Notes under the pieces: model-generated
Seen by the model: only the letters and a program-made list of their open reading frames with translations
What the model was told of the DNA's origin: nothing
Database searches by the model: none
Assembly (NCBI GenBank): GCA_963556495.2
Contig: OY747702.1
Location: 15,161,403 to 15,225,402, forward strand
Source: Valencia hispanica
Lineage: Eukaryota; Chordata; Actinopteri; Cyprinodontiformes; Valenciidae
Direction of reading: 5' to 3'
DNA: 64,000 bases
Position numbers and translations under genes: made by a program
In this document: positions 49,916 to 59,155 of the stretch, piece by piece
Position numbering within the stretch: the first letter of the stretch is position 1
Layout of the letters: each line of letters begins with the position of its first letter

Positions 49916-50402
49916 ATTCCTGTTATCCTGTCGATGTCATGCCAGACTGCTGCTACCCTCCCATGGACAGGGTGAGACACGGACCAGCCTAACGCACCAC
50001 GGAGAGGCTTCCATCGACCTAGGTCCCAGTTGGGTTGCCTCAGAGAGGCTCCTGGCCAGGGGGTACATCTTCTTGGCGTAGGTCCATATGCAGCAGCAGA
50101 GATCTGGCTATGATTCCACCAGGCAGAGCCCACAGGAATAAAACGAAGTCCAAAGAAAAACTTAAAAAAGACTGTCAGAAACAAATTTTGCTCTTCACAA
50201 CTTTCAAAATATCTAGATGCATTTAATATATTCAGTACAAAGAAACATTTGGTTTGTTCAGGAAGTAGTTGCTGTGGGACTCTTCCTGCTGTTCTTGTTG
50301 TGGACGGGCGTTATATCCTCAGTAATGTGTGTTGTGATAAAGTGTGTTCATTAGCCTCTGGTTTCCTTCACCCTTATTTAGTGATGGAACTAGACTTTTA
50401 TA

Positions 50403-51865
50403 CAGACCCTTTCCAAAAAATTTGAATATCATGGAAACGTTTATTTCCATAATTCCATTCAAAACATTAAACTTCCATAGATTATAGATTCAGGGCCCAC
50501 AGCTTAAGCGATTTCAAGTATGTAGTTGTTTATTTGTACACAATTTGGGCTTCTAGCTCATAAAACCCACAAAAACAGGATTTCAAAAAATTAGAATACT
50601 GTGACGAAATCACCATTTACTTCTCAGTTTTTGCAGAAAAAAGAAAGAAATTATGATCACATCAAATCAATCAAAATATGTTACTTTCAAAGCAATATGT
50701 CAGTCTTCAATACTTGGTAAAGAATCCCTTTACCTTAATCACTGCCTCAATGCACCATGGCATTGAAGCTATCACCCTGTGGCATTGCCTGGGAGTTATG
50801 GAAGCCAAGATTTCCTTGATGCTTGCTGTCAGCTCTCCTTTTTTTTTTGCGTCTGGTGCCCCTCATTTCCCTCTTGATAATACCCCATAGATTCTCAATG
50901 GAGTTTTGTTCCAGCGAGTTGGCTGGCCAGTCAAGCACTGTGATGGTATGGGCATCAAACCAGGATTTGGTGCTTCTGGAGGTATGGGCAGAGGCCAGGC
51001 CCTGCTGTAATATGAAATCTGGATCTCCATACAGATCCTCAGAAGAAGGAATCATGAAGTCCTCTAAAACATTCTGGTAGACTGATGCAGTGACTTTGGA
51101 TTTAAGAAAGCAGAGTTTACCAACACCTGCACCGGACATTACACCCCAAATCATGACTGACTGGTGATATTTCACACTGAACCTCAAGCTTCTTGGTTTC
51201 TGTTCCTCACCCGTCTTCCTCCAAACCCTTGGACCTTGATTCCTGAATGAAAGGCACACTTTACTTTTATCGGAAAAGAGGACCTTGGACCACTGGCCAA
51301 CAGTCCAGTCCTCCTTCTCCTTGGCCCAGTTGAGATGGTTCCAAAGCTGGCTCATGCTCAGAAGGGGTTTGACCCGAGGAACCCGACAGCCCATCCACTC
51401 TTTCTGGATCTCTGACAATTTCATAAACCTTTTCTGTTAGATAATCAGCTGAAGCCCACGGTCAGCTCGTATCAATGATGGTCTTCTGGCCAGTTGTCAA
51501 GTCTGCAGTCTTCCCCGTGTTGAACCTAACTGAGACAAGTGAACCAAAGTGAAGTAATTTAATGAGACCTGGGAAAAGCTGTGCAGGTGCTTTGAGGTTT
51601 GGAGATGAGTAGTGTGTGACACTCAGTCTAAAACATTCATGCCCTGTAAAATTTAGGATAGTTTCTTCACAGTATTAAAACATTTTTAAATCCTGTTTTC
51701 GTGGGTTTTGTGAGCTGGAAGCCCAAATTATCTACAAATAAACAACTAAATACTTGAAAAGTTGTGGGCCCTGAATCTATAATCTATGGAAGTTTAACGT
51801 TTTGAATGGAATTATGGAAATAAATAAACTCTTCCATGATATTCAAATGTTTTGGACAGGGTCTG
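50403..51865 (-). mobile_element. Tc1-like element with long terminal inverted repeats
   Basis: TA at 50401-50402 and 51866-51867 flank ends CAGACCCTTTCCAAAAAATT and, in reverse, CAGACCCTGTCCAAAACATT. The homology continues for about 180 bases (ATTCCATTCAAAACATTAAA, CCACAGCTTAAGCG / CCACAACTTTTCA). The transposase is on the minus strand but incomplete (next entry). The element is a different family from the ones at 25938 and 35782. Confidence 0.9.
50747..51424 (-). pseudogene. Tc1 transposase, catalytic part, DNA-binding part lost
   Basis: A 225-residue frame begins MKLSEIQKEWMGCRVPRVKP and covers the DDE domain. The first Asp is in KVLFSDKSKV and the last Glu in QNSIENLWGIIKR, but the second position is Gly (DFILQQGLASAHTS, where QQDNA is expected). 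A short N-terminal piece (TGKTADLTTGQKTIIDTS) lies just upstream at about 51521-51470 and is followed by a stop and then by this frame. Most of the helix-turn-helix domain has therefore been deleted. The C-terminus is also altered, with a KKKRRADSKHQ-rich tail. The protein could not be catalytic. Confidence 0.88.
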
Positions 51866-52600
51866 TACAAGGGGTTGCCAGAGGGTGGGCAAAGTTTTAT
51901 TACGGGATCCCTATACTAATAAAGGAAAGTATTCTGTTTCTCTAACCTGGTTGAAAAAAACTTTTTCAACCAACAAGTAGAAGCACAAGATTTCTGACAG
52001 GAAAGATTTGCAGAAAAAAAAAGGATGGATAGTTTTTAGCAATATTTGGAGTCTTTATAGAGACTGCAGAGACCCAAATGGAAACATAAAAGGATGAAAA
52101 AAGTGACATTTTCCTAATATGTCCACTTTAAATTTCTGGAATTTGTTTGTATTTAACACGTGTTGCATTCACACAGGTCATGGGGTTGTGTTTTTCAGTC
52201 TTGTTTCACATGCACCTGCTTTTCTTTAATTTATCATGGATGAAATGCAGAGCTCTGAGATACTTTAAGCATTTTTGTTTGTTTGTTTTTTGCATTTCTG
52301 TCACATTGGTGAAGTGACCCTAAGGTTGTTTTTGACGCAGTTAATCTGAGCTGTAATTTAGAGACAAACAAGTTTAAGGGATTCCTAAAGGACTGCATGA
52401 TGTCTGTGTGAAAGTAGGACGGCGAGACAGTGAAAAGTAACAGAATCTATGGAGAAGAAAACAAGATGCTGCAGGTTGGAGATAGATTGATAAGGAGTTG
52501 AGAAGGGGAGCAATGATGGATAAAAAGCTATCCAAGTCTCCAATTCAATTCTCAGTGGTCTTAGTTAGGTCAGCGACCCAAATCCCAGTGCCCTCTGTAA

Positions 52601-52608
52601 GACACACA

Positions 52609-52646
<38 letters not shown>

Positions 52647-52664
52647 CACACACACACACACACA
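52601..52664. repeat. (CA)n microsatellite
   Basis: A CA run of about 64 bases with single interruptions (AA near 52611, a G near 52640). Confidence 0.95.
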
Positions 52665-53399
52665 AGCAAAACATACACTGCATTGATGGGATAAGTGGTT
52701 TAGATCCACTTGGATGAGAGGTTGTGGTTAAAGGACAATAGGTGAGTGTGTGTGCGTGTGGTACGGACGATGAAAGAAAGAGATCAATGTGTTGCTTTGT
52801 GTCTTGAGGTTAACTTGGGAGAAAACACTAAATTGAGCCTTCCTACACAAAAACACACAAAAATCGCTATCGCCCTCAGCAGAATTTAAGACTTTGAGTC
52901 CAAATGTAAGTTTGAAAAGAGACCGCGTCGGTAATCGCAACAAACGGTAAAGTCGACTCCTTTCAATCCTCTAACCTAACTCAGCTCAAGGGCACATCAG
53001 TGTAACTTCATTGCAGCAAAATTCAGAGTGAGATCAAAAGCCCGAACACACTCCACAGAAACCGATAAATGTGTTCACTCAATGTGGAAAAACAAGAGCA
53101 AAGTTAGTTCTGGTCAGGATATATTATACTTTATGATTAGCAGAACACTTGTGAAGTCTTCATAGGGAATGATGAGATTTCTGCTTCTCCGCATTAACCT
53201 TGCCTCTTAAAAATATCTGACCAATCATACCGTAGGTGTTGGAAAGCACATAACAAAAACATTCTGCCCTGATGATCTCCTTCGCCCTCAGGAACCAGCT
53301 TATAGCATCACAGGAATATTCTCAGCTAGAGAAAACCTTTATAAGAAGAGAGCTCCTCACTATAGATTTAGTTGCACTAAAAACAGATACTCTGCTAAC

Positions 53400-55500
53400 C
53401 ATGGTGGTAAGATTGTTGGCTCTGGGGTTCTAAATATCAGTTCTCTTTCTTCCAAATCTCTTCTAATAAATTATTTGATCCATGTGCATCTTGTTTGGCT
53501 CACTAAATCTTGGCTTCAGCACCTGTACTCACTGTTGGTGAATGTAGTTTACACCTAACAACTACAATCGGAGCTACTTAGAATTGTTTAAAGTGAGGTT
53601 CTGCAAAGTTGTTATTGGTAATGATCCCATATCACTATGAGCTTGTCTGTCTGTTAGCAACATAACTCAAAAGTTTATGGATGGATTTCGATGAAAATTT
53701 CCGTAAATGTCTGCAATGGGACGACTGATTTTTTTTTTTTCGGTTGATCTGACATGGGGCACGTATCCACCCACCGACCAGCGGTGCTTACCTCCCCTCC
53801 TCTCCCGTGTCAGAGAGTTCCCCTCGTGCAGCAGCCCCGCCACGGTTGGAGCACACAAACAGCAAATTCATCGCACATTCGCAAATCTCCCCTCTCTGCT
53901 GAAAGAGGACCATCCCATGCCATGCCAGGCGTCTCATTAACAGATATTTTTGGAAAAATACTGAAAGTCAGAATTAGATAACATAGGGATGGGGGTGGGG
54001 GTGGCCCTGGCGGAGGTCTGCGCTCTCAGAGTGCTTTTCTAGTTAATTACGCCAAGGTGGTTATGTTTTCGCCAGGGTTTGTTTATTAGTTAGCAGCATA
54101 ACTCAAAATGTTAAAGACGGATTTTGCTGATATGTTCAGGAAATGTCCGCAGTGGGAGCAGGAACAAGTGATTAGATTATGTGGGTGATCCGTATCACCG
54201 TCTAGGGGGAGGGGATAGGTAATGGAAGGGAATGGTGTTTCACTGGAAAAAAAAATGTATCTCACTTGGGAGAATAATATTTGAGGATATAAAAAGATCA
54301 GCATGGAGCTAAAAAACAGTGTTTTATTTATCATGGATTGAGACTAACAAGAATCACCCAAGATTCCTGGTTACCACCATAGCCATCCTCACAAACAATA
54401 TTGTATGGTAAAACAATGTGTTCCATTGTCATTTACCAGCGATGATTTTAGTAGCCATTTTAAAAATAGAATCAAAAACAAACTCCTCTCCACCATTGCA
54501 AGGTTATAGCAAGTTTCTAATGGTCAAGCCATGTCAAAAAGATCTGTATAAAGTAAAACGAGTCTTACCTTGTGTTTTATCTTCATATCTGTCTGAGCTG
54601 ACATCAGTTATTTTATTACCAAAGCCATCAGCTTGCTTTTTAGATACTATACCAACCAAAGTGTTCTCTCTGTTATGAACTCCACACATCACTTCATTAT
54701 ATATCTGTCCTTGTCAACTGTTAATGTCCAACGGGCTTAAGATGGCCATCATTAACCCACTTCTCAACAAACCTTCTTTGGATACAACTGTTTAACTATT
54801 GACTAATTTCCAATCACCCATTCATTGCACAAATCTCAGAGAAACTAGAGGCCCATCAGTGCCAAATGCCTTTACAAAGAAATTGTCTAAGGAATTTCGA
54901 ACTGGTTTCAGACTTCATTATAGTGCAGACTCAGCTCTGTTTAAATTAATCGATGGTCCACTTATGGCATCTGAAATAGGCCTAATGTCTATAAATGCTG
55001 GATCTCAATGTTTAACTCTAACAATCACATTTTATTGCACAAATTCAATAAAGTTATTGGTATGTTGCTATCTTTAGGAAACACAGCTTAAAAGTTCGAT
55101 CCAATGCTGACAACACACAGCTGGATCTGGAGAAGTCACTTGACTTTCATTTGTCTAACATTTAAATACAAGCATGTCTTCTTCAGGTGAAGGCTTGGAT
55201 GACCTAAAACAATCGGCTGTTGAATTGGAGGGATGGGCGAGTTCATTCCTTTATGTCTAGATTCAGTTATTTCAATTTACTATCATCTGAATGTCAAAAA
55301 TGTTCTCTGAGAGGCCTTCACCTAATCCAGAATGAGTAAAAGATGACACATATCTCCTAAATTGATTTATCGTAACAGAGCACTGTGCTGTAACAATGCA
55401 GCATTGATAATGATCCCCAGAGCTTTCAGAACGTAAAGCCTTTATCTACAGGGCCACTTAGTTATGGCACCAACCGCCTGTTTCCATTAGCGAGTTTGAC
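53400..55500 (+). mobile_element. LINE relic, L2-like, interrupted
   Basis: GVLNISSLSSKSLLINYLI (about 53425) resembles the start of an L2-type endonuclease domain. After an inserted repeat (53640-54250), the plus strand carries LLPKPSACFLDTIPTKVFSL (54614-54676), KEFRTGFRLHYSADSALFKL (about 54888-54950), a SNADNTQL block in place of YADDTQL (about 55100) and other decayed pieces to about 55500. The order is right for one long-dead element. Confidence 0.65.
53640..54250. repeat. Two diverged copies of an interspersed repeat
   Basis: GTTAGCAACATAACTCAAAA (about 53655) and GTTAGCAGCATAACTCAAAA (about 54091) start parallel stretches (GGATTTCGATGAAAATTTCC / GGATTTTGCTGATATGTTCA; AATGTCTGCAATGGGA / AATGTCCGCAGTGGGA). 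The GGCGGAGGTCTGCGCTCTCA block with GAGTGC at about 54010 is the far end of such a unit. It is a widespread vertebrate repeat with no coding content. Confidence 0.6.
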
Positions 55501-56649
55501 ACATTCTCTGTTTTTAAAGTTAGTCTTTAATTTTTTCATTGTACAGAGATTTATGAGTAATGCTGGCATGGTAAATTCTGTACCTGCTTTTGTAGAAGGA
55601 TCCTGTAATTGTACTTCAAGTATAACAATACATATTGCATTCTTTTTATGTCTTTGCCCGTATATTTACCTTCCAATTACTCTTTTTTATAAGGTTTGGT
55701 AGGTTGGTTAGGACAGCTTTTTCCCTTTAATAAGTGGTCATCTGAAAAAAACAGAAAAAATTTGTAATGGGCACAGACATTTTCCAGGCAGTTTGGCTAC
55801 TACATCAAAACATAAACCCAATTGTGGCGGATGATCTAAAGATTCCCCCAGCTGCCATAAGAAGGTGGGCAGTTCTGCTTAGTATCAAGACTTTTCTTTG
55901 GAAAGCTTGGATACAAGCTGCTTAGCTTATATGTTCATTTTTAGCTTTCATTTAAGTTTTTCTGCAAACGATTTATTTTTTTTCATGTACCAGTGAAAAA
56001 CAGAAAATTGTGTTGACAAAATGTCAGACAAACTCACTGGTCCTTTTGAATGTCAAACATTTACTTTTTACTGCAACGGGCACACTTGAAAGTATATTCG
56101 GTTTTGTTGAGATTCAACAGCCTGCATATATGTATTTTTTCACAAAGGCCAGTTACTTCAGTGACGTCCCTGATACATTGTAGCTTAGGAGGACCATAAT
56201 TTGAGAAAAAATACCCCGAACAGTGCCTGAAGGTCTGCTAGGGATTCCAGCCATGAAAATGATATGGGGACCATTTTTCACAGTTTCTGTTTTGAGCAAA
56301 TGGAGGAATGACTCATGTCACTGTTGTGGCTAATCCATGGATGGCTAAACAAATCAGCTCAAAACAAACCCACTCAGATTGATTCAAGGATGCTTTCAGA
56401 CCTTTGAGATACAGGCTGAAAATACCTAAGATTTTTATATTTAACTTGCCCAACATAAATTATGCAGTATGCTCATGAATACTTGTGGCTTGGTTTTGCT
56501 AGGCCTCTATGCTCAACACGGTTAATCTTGATGTCTATTACTTGTAAAAGTGTGCAGGATTGTCTGGTGCTTTGCCTAACTAGTTTTATCTTATCTGGCA
56601 GCTTGGAGCTATTCTGTGTAATTTGGTAATTACAAATTGGAGCAAACAA

Positions 56650-56860
56650 AGATCACTTGCAGGGTTCCTCAAGGCTTTATTCTCGGGCCACTTATATTGA
56701 GCTTTTATGACACATCCATACTCGGATTGTGGAATACTACAATTAATTTTACAATGTGTCTAGGCTGATGACACAAAACTTTATATTTATGTAACATCAT
56801 ATGTGTCACCATTGACCATATTCCACTAAAGCCTCTGAGTTTCCATAAATAAAATAGAAT
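56650..56860 (+). mobile_element. LINE reverse transcriptase fragment
   Basis: GGGTTCCTCAAGGCTTTATT is a readable RVPQGFILGPL segment (about 56658-56692), followed 70 bases later by GCTGATGACACAAAACTTTA (ADDTKLY, about 56764). Both are RT motifs in correct order and spacing. Nothing else of the ORF is readable. Confidence 0.65.
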
Positions 56861-56864
56861 AGAA

Positions 56865-57130
56865 ATTTCCTTCATTGTCACCACACTGCGGAAAGTCAGG
56901 CCTAACAGCAGCGTTGTGACAGATTCACTTATACGTATTCACAAGATAAAAATATAAAATATGAAAAATAGAATTGACAACTATATACTGTAGCTACAGT
57001 AAGGGCAAAATTACAACAAACAAATACTGTGCAGTTATGTCATGTTAAAAATAGCATACTATTATAATAGCATACATTACAAGAAATGTGCAACTGAGAA
57101 GCATAATTAAAAAATATTTACAAAACGTGC
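56865..57130 (-). repeat. LINE-like 3' end, related to 27830-28080
   Basis: AATAGAATAGAAATTTCCTT, CTACAGTAAGGGCAAAATTA, TGTTAAAAATAGCATA and GAAATGTGCAACTGAGAAGC parallel, in order, the segment at 27830-28060. This is a second copy of the 3' region of LINE 'B', ending about 280 bases before il1rapl2 exon 5. Confidence 0.65.
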
Positions 57131-57269
57131 ATGTGTATTCATGAATTTAAAAAGAAAACAGACAAGAAGTAAAAAAATAAAAACTGTGCAAACAAAGCAC
57201 CAAAACACTCCTCAGCTCCGAAACCAGCTCCCTGAAAACCAGAGTTATGTTCAAAATGTATCATTTCAA

Positions 57270-57272
<3 letters not shown>

Positions 57273-57310
<38 letters not shown>
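57273..57310. repeat. (TA)n microsatellite
   Basis: A TA run of about 38 bases ending 98 bases upstream of il1rapl2 exon 5. Confidence 0.95.
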
Positions 57311-57311
<1 letters not shown>

Positions 57312-57408
57312 CATTTATTTTTATTAAGTGGTTCTTAAATGTTTCAATTGCAAGTTTAATGTATTTTCTAGTATACATTTTTGTTTATTGTTCCTGTGAC
57401 ATCTTTAG

Positions 57409-57595
57409 GAACTCGACATACTGCATGAAAGTGTCCATGTCCATGACGGTGGAGGAGAGCGACGAGGGGAAATGCTTCAGCAGCAAAATCCGGCACCTAG
57501 AGAAGGCCGAGGTAACGCACAGCAAAATGATCACCTGTCCTGACATAGAAGACTATCTGGCTCCATACAAACAACCGCAGATGACCTGGTATAAG
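57409..57595 (+). CDS. il1rapl2: il1rapl2 exon 5: first part of Ig domain 2
   Basis: One base completes Arg (AG|G), then 62 codons follow: NSTYCMKVSMSMTVEESDEG, KCFSSKIRHLEKAEVTHSKM, ITCPDIEDYLAPYKQPQMTW and YK. Mammalian IL1RAPL2 has the same RNSTYCMKVSMSLTV and KSEVTKRKEISCPD framework, which supports orthology over IL1RAPL1. Cysteines at residues 5, 22 and 43 belong to the Ig1-Ig2 linker and Ig2. NST is a glycosylation sequon. The acceptor ends TCTTTAG at 57408 after a T-rich tract; the donor is AAG|GTGAGG at 57596, phase 0. The acceptor sits 98 bases from a TA microsatellite and just after a 41-kb intron. Confidence 0.95.
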
Positions 57596-57673
57596 GTGAG
57601 GCACAGTAATAGAAAAAGCATGTTGGCATATTGACCTGGGGTCTGCTTCGCCTAAATCAATGTCTCCTGTTAG
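57596..57673 (+). other. il1rapl2: il1rapl2 intron 5 (78 bp)
   Basis: This is a minimal GT...AG intron: GTGAGGC donor, TCTCCTGTTAG acceptor, phase 0 on both sides (K|EC). It sits next to a 41-kb intron. Confidence 0.95.
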
Positions 57674-57827
57674 GAGTGTGAGCGAGTGGAATGGAGAAGC
57701 TCCGTTACGGTTAACACCACACATGTTTGGATTCCTGAGGTGGAGGAGGGCGATGGGGGGAACTACACATGTGAATTGCAGTATGGATCCAGACTGGTGC
57801 GACGGACAACACAACTCAAAGTAACAG
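57674..57827 (+). CDS. il1rapl2: il1rapl2 exon 6: end of Ig domain 2
   Basis: It encodes 51 codons plus the first base of a split codon. It starts ECERVEWRSSVTVNTTHVWI and ends with DGGNYTCELQYGSRLVRRTT and QLKVT. The second half is nearly the mammalian IL1RAPL2 sequence (EEDGGNYTCELKY, LVRRTTELKVT). The first half is more divergent and slightly shorter. The cysteine of NYTC closes Ig2. NTT and NYT are sequons. The donor is ACAG|GTAGG, at 57828. The next exon (Ig3, starting with a TDKPPK-type linker) was not found before 64000. Confidence 0.95.
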
Positions 57828-57884
57828 GTAGGAAACAACTCATGGCTCCATGGCTGGATGATCCTGAAGGCGGACACCAGTGGC

Positions 57885-58330
57885 GGCTGGCCAATAGAGG
57901 GCGATAGGGCGCCCCCCCCCCCAGTGTTTGGTGTTTATACAGTCAATGTTCCCAAGTGTTTTTTTTTTTGTGTTTTTTTTATTAACAATAATCAGATATT
58001 CTAAATTAATTGTGTGTTTAAATTCGTAACAAAGTATCAGATATAAAAATATATATCATTTTCGGAGAAAAAGCTCCCACTGCTGAGCAGCTGGGGCGAC
58101 AGAAAGATCGCCCAAGCAGTGCAACAGCCAACCAATTACTGACAAGAAATTAGCACATAGCAACAGGAATTTATCCAATCAGCGTCGTTGATTTGGACGC
58201 TTGAAGGGCGATAGAGAAATCGCCCCAAGGCTGGTGTGAGGGCGGGCAAGATATCTGGTGGTGACATTGGCAGTGTGGTTTCTCTGCCACAAGGGGGGGC
58301 TGCTGTAAGAGTTACCAGCTTTGTGTGTAA
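57885..58330. repeat. Interspersed DNA repeat, 'GTGGCGGCTGGCC' family
   Basis: It begins AGTGGCGGCTGGCCAATAGA, followed by GGGCGATAGGGCGCC and a C run. Further inside there are GGGCGATAGAGAAATCGCCC and GATCGCCC pieces, and it ends in a CTGCCACAAGGGGGGGCTGC region. This resembles a short non-autonomous fish DNA transposon. Only one end is clear. Confidence 0.5.
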
Positions 58331-58542
58331 AATGTTTGTGTAAACCTAATAAGTTATTTGTTTCCAGTTTGGTTCTAAACTTGTTTGTGCAATATTGTAT
58401 TTATGTTTAGAATAAAAATGCCTCAAATTGTTAATATTGGCATTAAAATAATCAGTATTTCACATAGTACTGGTATCCAGCCGTTTATGTTCAATTGTTA
58501 TGGGATGATTATTGAAAATGACTTGATAAGCTATATACACAG

Positions 58543-58730
58543 CTCCACTACTTCCTGAACTTAGTAAAGCCCTTTTATTTCCTGTCTGTATTGGACAAAC
58601 TGATCAATCCAGGTGTGTCTGACCTCAGTAGTCACAACAACAATGGTCAGACACACCTGGATCAATCAGTTTGTCCAATGACGTAAGACAGGAAATAAAA
58701 GACCTGAACTTAGTTCAGGAAATAGTGGAG
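58543..58730. mobile_element. Foldback (hairpin) MITE
   Basis: Arms 58543-58623 and 58645-58730 are near-perfect reverse complements (CTCCACTACTTCCTGAACTT / CTCCACTATTTCCTGAACTA; CTTTTATTTCCTGTCT; ATTGGACAAACTGAT; CCAGGTGTGTCTGACC), separated by a loop of about 21 bases. The right arm has about 5 extra bases. In il1rapl2 pre-mRNA this would fold into an RNA hairpin of about 80 bp. No target-site duplication is evident. Confidence 0.85.
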
Positions 58731-59039
58731 TTGTGCACAAAGCTCAGAGCTCAAGTTTGATTTTAAAAAAGAAAAAAAAAAAGCAAAGCCCCACCAAGAA
58801 TATTTTTCACCAGCGACACATATAAAACGTTACTGTACATCCTTTTAAAAAGACGTCAGTAAAAAAAATACATTTACAGTATTCAATGCAGGAATAAAAA
58901 ATCAATTGATAGGAAATGGTTTTTTTTTTTATGACGTTACCAGTACCATAGCTGCCGTTTTGAAATAAATGTGATTTTTTGATTACTGGGTTCAAGGTAT
59001 TAGAGTGTGTGTGTGCATGGTTGTTTGTCCTGTGTGCTT

Positions 59040-59155
59040 CTTGTTGTATTGTGGTGGACTGGCGATCTATCCAAAGTGTACCCTATTCAGTGGAACTGGT
59101 GCTCCCCCTGCGACCCTGAAAGGAGAATCGGGTATAGATGATGAATGGATAGTGC
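59040..59155 (+). repeat. 'TGGACTGGCGA' repeat, fuller copy
   Basis: GTGGTGGACTGGCGATCTAT, AAGTGTACCCTATTCAGTGG, CCCCTGCGACCCTGAAAGGA and GGGTATAGATGATGAATGGA appear in the order of a common fish repeat whose tail grows into (ATGG)n. It matches the shorter copy at 40640. Reverse fragments of related sequence occur near 460-510 and 46285-46330. Confidence 0.65.

Larger units (their letters stand above)
16343..57408 (+). other. il1rapl2: il1rapl2 intron 4 (41.1 kb)
   Basis: The donor at 16343 and the acceptor ending TTTAG at 57408 are the only pair that restores the Arg codon (AG|G) and the conserved LRNSTYC junction. The intron carries most of the transposons listed here. I see no recognisable gene or repeat in about 16400-18000, 20400-21630, 22750-24240, 32700-34490, 34580-35780, 37290-38590, 38900-40640, 42890-44260, 46490-47265, 47335-49740, 51870-53390 and 55720-56640, apart from candidate conserved sequence noted separately. 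Confidence 0.9.
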
